Source: Anammoximicrobium sp964645045 (lineage in GTDB: Bacteria; Planctomycetota; Planctomycetia; Pirellulales; Pirellulaceae). From it: a DNA stretch of 64,000 bases. The stretch spans positions 49,677 through 113,676 of the forward strand of contig CAZXYZ010000022.1 in NCBI GenBank assembly GCA_964645045.1. The letters are read 5' to 3'. Position numbers and translations under genes: made by a program. Positions 37,695-50,347 of this stretch are shown here, piece by piece (the first letter of the stretch is position 1; each line of letters starts with the position of its first letter). The notes under the pieces are model-generated. The model searched no databases. It had not been told where the DNA came from and was given only the letters and a program-made list of their open reading frames with translations.

Positions 37695-37786
37695 CATTTT
37701 CCGTGCCCACGAAAAAGTAGAATGTCCCCATTTTCCGTCGAAAAAGTAGAATGTCCCCATTTTCCGTGCATGTCCCCATTTTCCGT
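37676..37786. repeat. 29-bp direct repeat array (3.5 units)
   Basis: The unit cgaaaaagtagaatgtcccc plus attttccgt occurs at 37676-37704, 37710-37738 and 37739-37767, and its last 17 bases again at 37770-37786. Spacers are 0-5 bp, so it is not CRISPR. It lies between vapC and the higA-like gene. It may be the end of an old insertion or an iterated operator. Confidence 0.85.
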
Positions 37787-37811
37787 GCCCCAAAGCGAGA
37801 CAGCCTAGCCG

Positions 37812-38174
37812 CTACGGACTGGCTTTCGCTTCCACTCGCTCCAACACGCGAATGATCTTGTCGACGGTATCCACATCGGGGGTGGATTTACCTTTTTCCA
37901 GGCGACTGAGTGTCTCGGGCCGAATGCCCGCGCGGTGGGCCAAATCAGCTTGCGTCAAACCGGCCGTCTTCCTCCGGCGGATAATCTTGCGAGCCAGGGA
38001 CGCCCGAGCGTAGGGCAGCGCAGGGTAGTTTCCGTGGGCGTCAGGCTCAGGCAACTTCGGTAGATCGTCGTCCTCCACCGTCCGCACCAAAGCCTGCAAC
38101 CGCTCGAATTCCGACCGCTCCACAATCACGAACGCCTTGCCCGCTAGGGTCACCGTTTGAATCTCGCTTGTCAT
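37812..38174 (-). CDS. HigA-like XRE antitoxin
   Basis: 120 residues. N-terminal ~45 residues are a Phd-like strand region (TVTLAGKAFVIVERSEFERL) and the C-terminal 60 hold an HTH_XRE domain (TAGLTQADLAHRAGIRPETLSRLEKGKSTPDVDTV). It is downstream of a RelE-type toxin gene with a 10-bp gap, the toxin-first order of HigBA. It should neutralise the toxin and repress the pair. The N-terminal extension, like a RelB/Phd linker fused to XRE, recurs in this class. Confidence 0.85.
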   Translation of the reverse strand: MTSEIQTVTLAGKAFVIVERSEFERLQALVRTVEDDDLPKLPEPDAHGNYPALPYARASLARKIIRRRKTAGLTQADLAHRAGIRPETLSRLEKGKSTPDVDTVDKIIRVLERVEAKASP

Positions 38175-38184
38175 CCCTCACCCC

Positions 38185-38436
38185 TTACCCCTCGTAAAAC
38201 CCATCGCGGTGCCCGATCTTCTCCACGACCACCGTTCGTCCCTCCACCCGAAACTGGACGCGGTAGTCCCCCGTCCGGATACGGAAACGACCGGCCAGAC
38301 TGCCGCTCAATGCCTTCGCGCCGCTGACCTCCGGCCAGCGGTGTAATCGCTCCAGGATCCGAAGCACGCGGGCGTGAATTGGCTCGTTCAACGCATCGAG
38401 TTCGGCTGCAGCATCAGGTGTCAACGCGACGTCCAT
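38185..38436 (-). CDS. RelE/HigB-like toxin
   Basis: 83 residues from ATG 38436 with GGAG upstream; a longer frame to 38535 has no ribosome site. Pattern MDVALTPDAAAELDALNEPI, LSGSLAGRFRIRTGDYRVQF, VVVEKIGHRDGFYEG matches RelE/ParE-fold mRNA interferases: basic Arg of RFRIRTGDYR and the C-terminal HRDxxY are the usual active-site residues. First gene of a toxin-antitoxin pair with the XRE gene. Confidence 0.88.
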   Translation of the reverse strand: MDVALTPDAAAELDALNEPIHARVLRILERLHRWPEVSGAKALSGSLAGRFRIRTGDYRVQFRVEGRTVVVEKIGHRDGFYEG

Positions 38437-38840
38437 CTCGCTATTCTCCGCGACTTTGGAGCAAACATCAAGAGCCTCGCCTACGTTCCAGCAACTCGCG
38501 AAGCTGCGCCGCATCTTCCTCGCTGCGTTCGCCAAGCAACTGGGGCGACGATTCGCCCGAACGCTCTTGGGGTGGAATCGGATGGGTCGATGTCGTTCCC
38601 GTGTCCAGTGTCACCGGCGGATTTCCGGGGCCCATCGGCGCGGGTGACAAACGAAGGCATTCTGCTCTTGGCGCACCCGAATACTCCTGAAGAAGAAGTC
38701 GCATGTCCTCACTTTGCACGCATCCACTACTCGCGTGACACAAACGCGCCCACTCCTCCGCCGCCCTTGCCGGCCCGCGGGAGGTCTGGTAGCGTGGCGA
38801 ATCTTGAACGGTTCCCCCAAAACGCGCACGGTGGGTTCGG

Positions 38841-41735
<2,895 letters not shown>

Positions 41736-41787
41736 TCCCGGAAGTGCCCACTTTTTCAACTTGCTTCATCCGGGTAGCATGGAAGGT

Positions 41788-43719
41788 ATGAGCGATACGA
41801 CCCCCGATTTCCACGGATTGCACGTAGCCGCCTTCGAAAGCCGGCGGGCGGAGGATGTTGTCCGCCTGATCGAAAAGCATGGCGGAGTGCCTCACGTCAG
41901 CCCGTCCATGCGCGAAACGCCGCTGGACGATCATCGTTCGGCGGTGGACTTTGCCCACCGCCTGATTACCGGCGAGGTCGACGTCGTCGTGTTCCTGACC
42001 GGCGTTGGATTCCAGGAACTGCTGGCCATCGTCCGGCGGCACGTGGACCGGCAGCGCTATCTGGATGCGTTGTCGGACATCATCACCATCGCGCGCGGGC
42101 CGAAACCGGCTGCAGCGATGAAGGAGGCGGGCCTGACGCCGACGTTCCGCGTGCCGGAGCCCAACACTTGGCGGCAAGTCCTGCAGACGATCGACGAGTC
42201 GGTGCGGGTGGCAAACCGGGTGGTCGCGCTGCAGGAGTACGGCAAGACGAACCCCAGTCTGATTGCCGGCTTGGAGGCCCGCGGCGCCAGCGTGCTCCGC
42301 GTCCAGGTTTATCGCTGGGACTTGCCCGAAGACATCGGGCCGCTGGCGCAAAACGTCCGCGACCTGGCCGAAGGACGCCTGGACGTGCTGCTGTTCACCT
42401 CGGCTCACCAGATCGTGAACCTGCTGCGGGTCGCGGGCGATTTGGGGCTGACGGACCGCGTCCGGCAGCGGCTGACCGAAACGGTCGTCGCTTCGGTGGG
42501 GCCCACGACCAGCGAAACACTGCGCGACCACGATCTGCCGGTGGACGTCCAACCCGAGCATCCCAAGCTGGGGCCTTTGGTCCTGGCGGCGGCCGCGCAA
42601 TGCCATGATCTGCTGGCCCGCAAGAAGCGGATTTCCGTGGCGGTGTCCGCGATGGCGTCCGCACCCTCGCCGCTCAATCCCCAAGCCGCCTGGTACAACA
42701 GCCCGTTCCTGCGGGCTTGCCGTTGCGAGCCGGTCGAGTACACGCCCGTTTGGCTGATGCGGCAAGCAGGCCGGTACATGGCCGAGTACCGCGAGGTGCG
42801 GGCCAAGACCACTTTTCTGGAACTGTGCAAAAACCCATCGTTGTGCAGCGAGGTCATGTGTACCGCCGTGGCCCGCCTGGGCGTCGACGCGGCGATCATT
42901 TTCTCCGATTTGCTGCCGATCCTGGAACCGATGGGCGTGGACCTGGAGTTCGCTCAGGGCGAAGGCCCCGTAATCCATAATCCGGTCCGCGAGGCGGGCG
43001 ACGTGGACCGCGTGCTGGAGCTGGAAAGCGTCGATTCGCTGGATTTCGTCATGGAAACGGTCTGGCAGACGCGCCGCGACCTGCCGGCCCACCTGCCGCT
43101 GATCGGCTTTGCGGGCGCGCCGTTTACGCTGGCCAGCTACGTGATCGAAGGCGGTTCGAGCCGGAATTATCTGTTCACCAAGACGCTGATGTACCGCGAC
43201 GGCGGCGCCTGGCGCGAATTGATGCAGCGGCTGGCCCGTGCCATCACGCGCTATTTGAACGCTCAGATTGCCGCCGGAGCGCAATGCGTCCAACTGTTCG
43301 ATTCGTGGGTCGGCTGCCTGGGCCCGGACGACTATCGCACTTACGTGCTGCCTTACGTCCAGCAGATCATCGCCGGGATTACGCCCGGCGTGCCGGTCAT
43401 CAATTTCGCCACAGGCAATCCGGCGCTGGTGCCGTTGTTGGCCGAGGGCGGCAGCAGCGTGGTTGGCGTCGACTGGCGTGTGCGGCTGGACGAAGCGTGG
43501 CAGGCCATCGGTCACACGCGGGCGATTCAGGGCAACCTCGATCCCACGGTCCTGTTTGCGGGCGTCGGGGAAATCCGCCGTCGAGCCCAGGAGATCTTGG
43601 ATCAGGCCGCCGGCCGACCGGGACACATCTTTAACCTGGGCCACGGCGTGCTTCAGCAGACGGCGGTGGAAAATGCGATCGCGCTAGTGGATGCCGTTCA
43701 CGAGCTATCGAGGCGATGA
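41788..43719 (+). CDS. HemD-HemE fusion: uroporphyrinogen-III synthase / decarboxylase
   Basis: 643 residues in one uninterrupted frame. The start is uncertain: ATG 41788, or 41779 three codons earlier. Residues about 1-270 match uroporphyrinogen-III synthase (VAAFESRRAEDVVRLIEKHGG, VFLTGVGFQEL, VLLFTSAHQIVNLL). A 25-residue Ala/Ser/Pro linker leads to a complete uroporphyrinogen decarboxylase (about 295-643): VWLMRQAGRYMAEYRE, IFSDLLPILEPMG, GFAGAPFTLASYVIEGG, FNLGHGVLQ. The two consecutive haem steps, closing the tetrapyrrole ring and removing four carboxyls, are thus on one chain. No stop or likely ribosome site lies at the junction; an internal ATG at 42652 is weakly placed. Confidence 0.85.
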   Translation: MSDTTPDFHGLHVAAFESRRAEDVVRLIEKHGGVPHVSPSMRETPLDDHRSAVDFAHRLITGEVDVVVFLTGVGFQELLAIVRRHVDRQRYLDALSDIITIARGPKPAAAMKEAGLTPTFRVPEPNTWRQVLQTIDESVRVANRVVALQEYGKTNPSLIAGLEARGASVLRVQVYRWDLPEDIGPLAQNVRDLAEGRLDVLLFTSAHQIVNLLRVAGDLGLTDRVRQRLTETVVASVGPTTSETLRDHDLPVDVQPEHPKLGPLVLAAAAQCHDLLARKKRISVAVSAMASAPSPLNPQAAWYNSPFLRACRCEPVEYTPVWLMRQAGRYMAEYREVRAKTTFLELCKNPSLCSEVMCTAVARLGVDAAIIFSDLLPILEPMGVDLEFAQGEGPVIHNPVREAGDVDRVLELESVDSLDFVMETVWQTRRDLPAHLPLIGFAGAPFTLASYVIEGGSSRNYLFTKTLMYRDGGAWRELMQRLARAITRYLNAQIAAGAQCVQLFDSWVGCLGPDDYRTYVLPYVQQIIAGITPGVPVINFATGNPALVPLLAEGGSSVVGVDWRVRLDEAWQAIGHTRAIQGNLDPTVLFAGVGEIRRRAQEILDQAAGRPGHIFNLGHGVLQQTAVENAIALVDAVHELSRR

Positions 43720-43723
43720 TCCC

Positions 43724-44215
43724 ATGCTCAGCCGCGTGCAGAACTTTTCGGACGATGGGCGCCAGATGGTGCTGTGGCAGGAACTGGGCGAAGGAGCCCC
43801 GACACTGGTCGCCTTTGCCCGGCTGTGCAGCGACGCGCTGGTGGCGAACCGGGACGCCCCGCCCGAATCGATGAACGAAGAAGCCCGCGCGATTCTGTAT
43901 TTGGCCCGCCGCCGCGGCACGATCGAAATCAAAGCCGTGAATCATGCCTTCGAATCCTCGGAACGCTTTCTGACCGTCTGCGTTGAACTCGACTTGGACC
44001 GCACGTTCATCCTCAAGCGGCGGGATGACCCGGAACTGACCATCCGCTTCCTGGACGGCTTCCGTCAGCTGTGCGTGTCGGGCCTGGTCATGCACCATCT
44101 GTTCCGCGACTTTTCGCTGACGCGGCTGGGTTTCGAAGTCGCTCGTACCATCCGGCGGGAAGAAGTGCCCATCCTGGTCCCGTTAGCCGAGGAACAAGTG
44201 CTCGGCGAGTTCTGA
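43724..44215 (+). CDS. Hypothetical protein downstream of hemDE
   Basis: 163 residues from ATG 43724, four bases after the hemDE stop, so probably cotranscribed; an upstream ATG at 43691 overlaps hemDE. Alpha/beta, no signal peptide, cytosolic: EEARAILYLARRRGTIEIKA, FESSERFLTVCVELDLD, FLDGFRQLCVSGLVMHHLF and ending EEVPILVPLAEEQVLGEF. I do not recognise the family. Position suggests a haem-pathway accessory, but that is inference. Confidence 0.7.
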   Translation: MLSRVQNFSDDGRQMVLWQELGEGAPTLVAFARLCSDALVANRDAPPESMNEEARAILYLARRRGTIEIKAVNHAFESSERFLTVCVELDLDRTFILKRRDDPELTIRFLDGFRQLCVSGLVMHHLFRDFSLTRLGFEVARTIRREEVPILVPLAEEQVLGEF

Positions 44216-44411
44216 CGGCTTGGCTGAAGTTTTCCGCGAGGATCAGCCGATCCTTAACAAGTGGTCTTGCGCACTTCGTGCGCGCTGTCGGAACCGGAAC
44301 TCCGACTCGCACGAGCCCGGGACCGGATCGATGTACGTCTCTTGCTGATGGTCAGGGACCAGACTTACAGCCTGGGTCCGATGGCAAGTCCATGGATGGA
44401 GGAAGCCTTCG

Positions 44412-47400
44412 ATGATGTCGCCCTTTGCCTCTTGGAAACGCTGGTTCCATGACGTGGCCCGCACGCGATTGCTCCGCAAGGAACGTCGGCGGCGGCAACT
44501 GCGGCTGGAATCGCTGGAATCGCGCGCACTGCTAGCGGCGGACTCGCTCGCTTCGATCGCCGGCACCGTGTACGTCGATCTGATGGACAACGGGCTGACG
44601 GCGGACGACGTGCGACTGCCCAATGCGGCGGTTCAATTGTACCGCGACGGCGGCAATGGCGTGCTGGACCGGGGCACGGGCGGGGGTGACGACACGCTGG
44701 TCGGTTCGCAGTTGACGGACGCCTCGGGCCGCTACCGCGTCGACGACTTGATCGCGGGAACGTACTTTGCGGAACAGCCGACCATTGCCGGACGGCTGCG
44801 CCGAGCCAATACCACCGTGCAACAGGTCGTGATCACCGCCCAGGACGCTGCCGGTGCGCCCGGCGCGCCCATCGACTCGTATGACATCACCACGCAAACC
44901 GTGCAAGCTTCGTCTCTAGGTCCGACCAGTGCCTCGTCGTCTGTCGCTGCGGCGGAATCGCTCGGCGGGGAACGGGACCTGTTCGTGGAACTGACCCAAG
45001 GCTCCGGCCGAATCGAACTGTTGGCCAATTCCTTTGCACCGGGCATGCTTACCTATGCGTCCGATCCCGCCGCCGTGGGCCGCCGCGTGATTACTTGGGA
45101 CGGAGCGGACGGAGACGGTGCGGCGTTGGCACCGTCCGGACTGGGCGGACTCGATCTGACCGAAGCCGGCGCCAACGTCGCCCTGCGGCTGATCATGGGC
45201 GCTGACCAGAATGACGGGATCGCCACGATCACCGTCTATACCGACGCCGCCAACTACTCCCGCGTCGCCGTGCCGATCCCCAACACGGTCACCGGTGCGG
45301 CTGAAGTCACGATCATCCTCCGTCTGCAAGACTTTGTGACCGTCGCGGGCAGCGGCGCGGACTTTGCCAATGTGGGCGCGGTCCAGCTAGAAATCGCGGG
45401 CGTCGCCGCCGTCGACGGGCAAATCGACGACCTGGGGATGATCGGACCGACGGTGCGAACCGCCGATTTCGCTTACCTGCCGCCCATGTCGATCGGTGAT
45501 CGGGTGTGGCTGGATGCCAACAACAACGGCGTTTTTGACAACGGCGAAAGCGGCATCGCCGGCGTCAGCTTGACACTGTACGCGGACACCGACGGAAACG
45601 GCCACTTGACGCCCGGCACGGACGTCGTCGCCGGCAACACGACCACTGCGGGCGGCGGCTTCTATCGGTTCGAGAACTTAATGCCCGGCGATTATGTGGT
45701 CCAGGTCGATCCGGCGAACTTCACAGCGGGCGGAGCGCTCGCCGGCTTGGTTACGTCCACGGGTAATGAACCCACTCCGGATCCGGACAACAATGTCGAT
45801 GGCGACGACAACGGCGACAGCTTAGCCGGGGCGGGCGTTGTTTCCTCCGCCGTGACCTTGACCATCGGCAGCGAACCGACATCGGACGGCGACGGCGATC
45901 CCCAGTCGAATCTGACCGTAGATTTCGGTTTCACCCCGATCTCCGATCTGATTGTCATCAAGTCCGACGACCCCGATCCCGTCGTCGCGGGCGAGAACCT
46001 AACTTACACGCTGCACGTCACCAACCAGGGCCCTTCGCCGGTCACCGGCGTCGTCGTGACGGATACGTTGCCGGCGGGTGTGGCGTTTACGAGTCTGACC
46101 ACGACCCAGGGCAACGGCAGCCATCAGACCGGGACGGTGACCGTCCAACTGGGCAGCTTGGCCAGCGGCCAAGACGCCACGATCACGATCGTCGTCGCCG
46201 TGCTGCCATCCACCACGGGGCCTCTTCTGAACGAGGCGGTCGTTACCGGCGACAACTTCGACCCGGTCCCCCTGAACAACTCGGATGACGAGCCCACGCA
46301 AGTTGTCAAGCGAATCGATTTGTCGATCGACAAAACCGACACGCCGGACCCCGTGATCGCCGGCCAACGGCTCACCTATACGCTGTTGGTGACGAATGAC
46401 GGCCCATCCGACGCAACCGGCGTGACGGTCGCGGATACCTTGCCCGCCGGGGTCACCTACGTATCTGCGACGTCCAGTCAAGGGACCGTGAGCGCGTCAG
46501 GCGGAATCCTTACCGCCGCCTTGGGCAACCTGGCACACGGCGCCCAAGCTACGATCACGATTGCCGTCGACGTTGATCCTTCCGCCCGGGGCACCCTGGT
46601 CAACACGGCCAGCGTCAGCGGCAACGAGACGGAAACTGATCTGACGAACAACGAAGACGAGGTATCGACGCAAGTCAACACCTCGATCGATTTGGTGATC
46701 GACAAGTCCGGCACGCCCGATCCGGTGCGGGCGGGCGAGACGATGACCTACCAGCTGACGGTGACCAACGCAGGCCCGTCCAACGCGACCGGCGTAACCG
46801 TCGTCGACACGCTGCCTGCCGGAGTGACGTTCGTGAGCGGCACCGCCAGCCAAGGGACCGTCACGGCTGCGGGAGGCGTAGTGACCGCCAACCTCGGTAA
46901 CTTGGCCGTCGGCGCGCAGGCCACCGTAATACTGAGTGCCGCCGTCGGTTCGTCGGTTCGAGGGACCTTGCTCAACGAGGCCACGGTCAGCGGAAACGAG
47001 ACCGAGACGATCCTGACGAACAACACCGACGAGGTTTCGACGCAAGTCAGCACCTTGATCGATCTGGCGATCGACAAGACCGGCTCGCCGGATCCGGTGA
47101 CTCCGGGCCAACGGCTCACCTACACCCTGACCGTAACCAATGCCGGCCCGTCCGACGCGACCGGTGTGCAAGTCATAGACACGCTGCCCAGCGGAGTCGT
47201 CTTTGTGTCCGCTACGTCCAGTCAGGGAACGGTCAACGGTTCCGGCAGCACCGTCACGGCGGCACTAGGGAATCTGGCCGACGGCGGGCAAGCGACAATT
47301 ACGGTTTTGGCCGACGTGGCCGCTGCCGCCAGCGGCACGCTGGTCAATGCGGCCACGGTCAGCGGCACCGAGACGGAGACCAATCTGAACAACAACACCG

Positions 47401-48557
47401 ACCAGGTTTCCACCACCGTCCAGCCGCGGATCGACTTGGCGATCATCAAAGCCGATTCGCCCGATCCGGTGGTGGCGGGCGGGTCATTGACGTACACGCT
47501 GTCCGTCGTCAACAACGGCCCGTCCACCGCCACGGGCGTGACGGTGACCGACACGTTGCCGACGGGCCTCACCTACCAGTCGGCCACGACCACGCAAGGT
47601 ACGGTCAATCGATCGGGCAACACGGTCACGGCCAGCGTCGGCCAATTGGCCAGCGGCGCCACGGCGACCGTCACGATCCTCGTTACGGTTGATGCGGCCA
47701 CGCTCGGCACGATCACGAACGTCGCGACCGTCACCGGCAACGAGACCGAAACCAACACGGCGAACAACCAGGACGACGAGCCGACGCTGGTGCAGGCGCA
47801 AGTGGATCTGACGATCACCAAGACGGACGCCGCCGATCCGGTGACCGCAGGCGGTCAATTGACGTACACGCTGGTGGTCACCAACAACGGCCCGTCCAGC
47901 GCGACGGGCGTGGTCGTGACCGATACGCTGCCCACGGCGCTGACCTTCGTTTCCGGCAGCAGCACGTCCGGGACGGTCAGTCACGCCAGTCAGGTCGTAA
48001 CGGCCGCAGTGGGCAATCTGGCCTCGGGGCAATCCGCCACGATCACGCTGGTGGCCCAGGTCGATCAGCAGTTTTCCGGGACCATCACCAACACGGCCTC
48101 CGTTACCGGCAACGAGACGGAGAGCAACACGAACAACAACACGGCGCAGCAGCCCACGGTGATCAACGAATTGCTGTCCTCGATCGCCGGCTCGGTCTAC
48201 GTCGATTCGGACAACGACGGCCAGAAAGACACCGGCGAACAGCCGATCAGCGGCGTGGTCATCGTCCTGGCCGGAACGGATTCCCAGGGCACTGCGGTCC
48301 AGTTGCAGACGACCACCGGCACCGACGGGACCTTCAGTTTCGCAAATCTGCGCCGCGGGACGTACAAACTGACCCAGCAGCAACCCGTCAACTACGTGGA
48401 CGGCAAAGACACCGCCGGCAGCCTGTCGGCCACCACGGCCGTGAACGACGAGTTCTCCAACATCCAACTGCCCGCCGGCACCGCCGCCGTCGACTACCTG
48501 TTCGGCGAACGCCCCCACACGTTTTCCAAGCGGCGATTCCTGTCGTCGGCACAGTAA
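44412..48557 (+). CDS. Giant DUF11/SdrD-B-like surface protein
   Basis: 1381 residues; ATGATG start with GGAGGAAG upstream (44412 or 44415). It begins RLESLESRALLAADS, the LEPR-XLL-type N-terminus of planctomycete exported proteins, preceded by a basic stretch. SdrD-B-like domains lie at about 50-110 and 358-510 (IGDRVWLDANNNGVFDNGESGI); six DUF11 repeats of about 124 residues run from residue 510 to 1255 (VTNAGPSDATGVxVxDTLP). A last SdrD-B-like domain (SIAGSVYVDSDNDGQKD) precedes FSKRRFLSSAQ at the C-terminus. Likely cell-surface or secreted, possibly adhesive; binding target unknown. The six repeats are also near-tandem in DNA (about 371-374 bp spacing). Confidence 0.88.
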   Translation: MMSPFASWKRWFHDVARTRLLRKERRRRQLRLESLESRALLAADSLASIAGTVYVDLMDNGLTADDVRLPNAAVQLYRDGGNGVLDRGTGGGDDTLVGSQLTDASGRYRVDDLIAGTYFAEQPTIAGRLRRANTTVQQVVITAQDAAGAPGAPIDSYDITTQTVQASSLGPTSASSSVAAAESLGGERDLFVELTQGSGRIELLANSFAPGMLTYASDPAAVGRRVITWDGADGDGAALAPSGLGGLDLTEAGANVALRLIMGADQNDGIATITVYTDAANYSRVAVPIPNTVTGAAEVTIILRLQDFVTVAGSGADFANVGAVQLEIAGVAAVDGQIDDLGMIGPTVRTADFAYLPPMSIGDRVWLDANNNGVFDNGESGIAGVSLTLYADTDGNGHLTPGTDVVAGNTTTAGGGFYRFENLMPGDYVVQVDPANFTAGGALAGLVTSTGNEPTPDPDNNVDGDDNGDSLAGAGVVSSAVTLTIGSEPTSDGDGDPQSNLTVDFGFTPISDLIVIKSDDPDPVVAGENLTYTLHVTNQGPSPVTGVVVTDTLPAGVAFTSLTTTQGNGSHQTGTVTVQLGSLASGQDATITIVVAVLPSTTGPLLNEAVVTGDNFDPVPLNNSDDEPTQVVKRIDLSIDKTDTPDPVIAGQRLTYTLLVTNDGPSDATGVTVADTLPAGVTYVSATSSQGTVSASGGILTAALGNLAHGAQATITIAVDVDPSARGTLVNTASVSGNETETDLTNNEDEVSTQVNTSIDLVIDKSGTPDPVRAGETMTYQLTVTNAGPSNATGVTVVDTLPAGVTFVSGTASQGTVTAAGGVVTANLGNLAVGAQATVILSAAVGSSVRGTLLNEATVSGNETETILTNNTDEVSTQVSTLIDLAIDKTGSPDPVTPGQRLTYTLTVTNAGPSDATGVQVIDTLPSGVVFVSATSSQGTVNGSGSTVTAALGNLADGGQATITVLADVAAAASGTLVNAATVSGTETETNLNNNTDQVSTTVQPRIDLAIIKADSPDPVVAGGSLTYTLSVVNNGPSTATGVTVTDTLPTGLTYQSATTTQGTVNRSGNTVTASVGQLASGATATVTILVTVDAATLGTITNVATVTGNETETNTANNQDDEPTLVQAQVDLTITKTDAADPVTAGGQLTYTLVVTNNGPSSATGVVVTDTLPTALTFVSGSSTSGTVSHASQVVTAAVGNLASGQSATITLVAQVDQQFSGTITNTASVTGNETESNTNNNTAQQPTVINELLSSIAGSVYVDSDNDGQKDTGEQPISGVVIVLAGTDSQGTAVQLQTTTGTDGTFSFANLRRGTYKLTQQQPVNYVDGKDTAGSLSATTAVNDEFSNIQLPAGTAAVDYLFGERPHTFSKRRFLSSAQ
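45940..48150 (+). repeat. Six tandem coding repeats of about 372 bp
   Basis: DUF11 units start near 45942, 46311, 46682, 47056, 47428 and 47799. Each contains the segment encoding YTLxVTNxGPS. Diverged enough to be stable, but able to recombine. Confidence 0.8.
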
Positions 48558-49292
48558 CGGATTGGCAACTTGTACGTTCGTGCGCTGGTCGAGACCCCGC
48601 ACAGCTGCGGGCGTCGTTGTTGACGCACGCAGCGAATCGCCGCCTCCCAGGCGACCTCGCCGCCGGAGCCTAGCTCCCGTGCGGTTCCAGGCGGCGCCCA
48701 TCGCGCTAACTGCAGCACCCCCGATCCAGGACAGCAGGACCTGTGATGTGGCCCCGTCAAGCCAATTGGTCTGTGCCGCATCTTCCGACGAACTTGGGGC
48801 TCTGCCCATCGTTTTCACCTTGTCTGCGGCAGGGATTTCCCCGACCGATCTGCCCCTCCCCCAAGCCCGTTCCCCAGACAAATCGCGTGTTTCACAAATT
48901 GGTCGCCGGATGACACGTCTCACCGAACGGTTGAGTTGGCACTCCGCTCGGCCCATGACTCGCTCGCCTTGGCATCATCTCTTCGGACCCGCAAATCTAC
49001 TGCCAGAACCTCTCAACAAGCGATTCAACGGTTCCATGCAACATCGTGGCACTATTGTGTTCATCCATCCGCACTCTTGCTAATCCGTAGTGGGATGGCG
49101 AGCGCGACAACGTTGCGAAACGTGTGGCCACGAACGCCCCGGGAGCGCCGTCAACCCTTTGTGGGGCCAAGTGACGCCCAAATCGCGATTAGCCCCGCCC
49201 TGCGTATCGCATTTGCTCTCTCGTCCTTCTCTTCGTACCTCCTCGCGCTCTCCATGAAAGATGATATACTTGCATCAAGATCCCAGTCTTTC
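48558..49292. other. Gene-free stretch before the IS fragment
   Basis: 735 bp. Open frames on both strands are shadows without ribosome sites or recognisable products. Probably decayed DNA. Confidence 0.5.
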
Positions 49293-49860
49293 CTTGATCC
49301 GCCGTGTCATGGCCGCGGCCGCGGTGACTCACGAAGCCACGGTGAGAACGATCAGCTTTGCCGGAGCCGTGCAGACTGTGGCCGGAGTGATGGGCCAAGC
49401 CACGCCCGCAGCGCCGGGAGTGCTCCATTGTATGGCGCTTCAGAAGCTGGCTTCGATCGCCAGCCGCAAAGTGGGCCATCGGCCCAACCGCGTGGAGCCG
49501 CGTGCGATCAAGCGTCGTCCCAAGAGCCACAAACTTCTCACCAAACCACGTGACGAAGCGCGTGCGGAACTGGGAGTACTCCCCGTCTCCCGGGTCTGAT
49601 TTCTCGGCGGGGACATCTCCTCCTCTGACATGGAGGACGCGTGCTTCGATGCTTTTCCATGTGACACGGTTTTCGCCGCTCTGTCGGCGCCCCGCTCCCT
49701 CTGCGCGCCCACGCCATCGCAGCCTCCCCGTCACCATCCGTCTGCTTCGAGCCTGCCGGACGCTGGGATGACGATAGAAATACCCCCCTCAGACAGCGGT
49801 CTTTCGTCGCCGCAACGGTAGGGCCGCAAGGCACTTAAGTATGACAGTGCCATTCGTTCC
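49293..49860 (+). mobile_element. 3'-terminal fragment of the IS4-family element
   Basis: The 568 bp match 27356-27923 at virtually every base; the one difference noticed is t for g at 49840. It holds the last 102 codons of the transposase, the 260-bp non-coding tail and the right inverted repeat, and ends exactly at the IS boundary. The left three quarters are missing, joined to unrelated DNA at 49292. Transposase activity is impossible from this copy. Confidence 0.92.
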
Positions 49861-50347
49861 AGGAACCGTTGATTCCGCGTCGCCTTCCTCGAACCGCCGC
49901 AGGGCGACGTGACCGGCCTGCCTGTCGGCAGGTCGAGAAGATCTTGCGGGGGCGCCATCGCGCAGCGATGGTCGCTGGGCTGTGATGTGCCGCCTCGCCT
50001 CGGGCACCGCCGGCCGTGGACGTCCGCGTCCACGACCCGGGACGGCAACTGGGTGAATGATTCGGCCTCCCAGGAACCCAGGGAGCTGACCTTCGGGGAC
50101 ATAACCCACGTTCTGGGCGACCTGCTGATTTTCCCCGACGTCTGCCGGCCGAGCGGCCGTCCGCGCCCGCGGCGGAATCCATCTGGATTTGCCGTCTGAT
50201 CGGCTAATGCGTTGCCTGCCGATGCTCTCCACCAGCATCTGCAGGTCCGGCTCGGCATGCAGTCTGCCTTCGTAGCGTTGCCGCGTTATGTCGTTTTGCG
50301 GTAACATCTTCAACACCTACACAAGTGTGCAGAAGCGGCCACCGTGT
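49861..50347. other. Gene-free stretch after the IS fragment
   Basis: 487 bp. A minus-strand frame starting at 50316 (MLKMLPQNDITRQRYEGRL) soon loses protein-like composition and runs into the IS fragment; it may be a decayed end of a gene, family unknown. Confidence 0.4.

Noticed and set aside
37676..37786. CRISPR array
   Set aside because: Spacers are 0-5 bp and there are no cas genes.
47484..48956. 490-codon frame opposite the DUF11 protein
   Set aside because: Antisense shadow with low-complexity Arg/Gly-rich composition.
48562..49083. 173-codon plus-strand ORF
   Set aside because: No ribosome site, no recognisable pattern, Pro/Arg/Ser-rich shadow-like composition.
48936..49553. 205-codon ORF crossing the IS fragment
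   Set aside because: Its second half is the IS transposase region read in another frame, identical to a shadow at 27305-27616.
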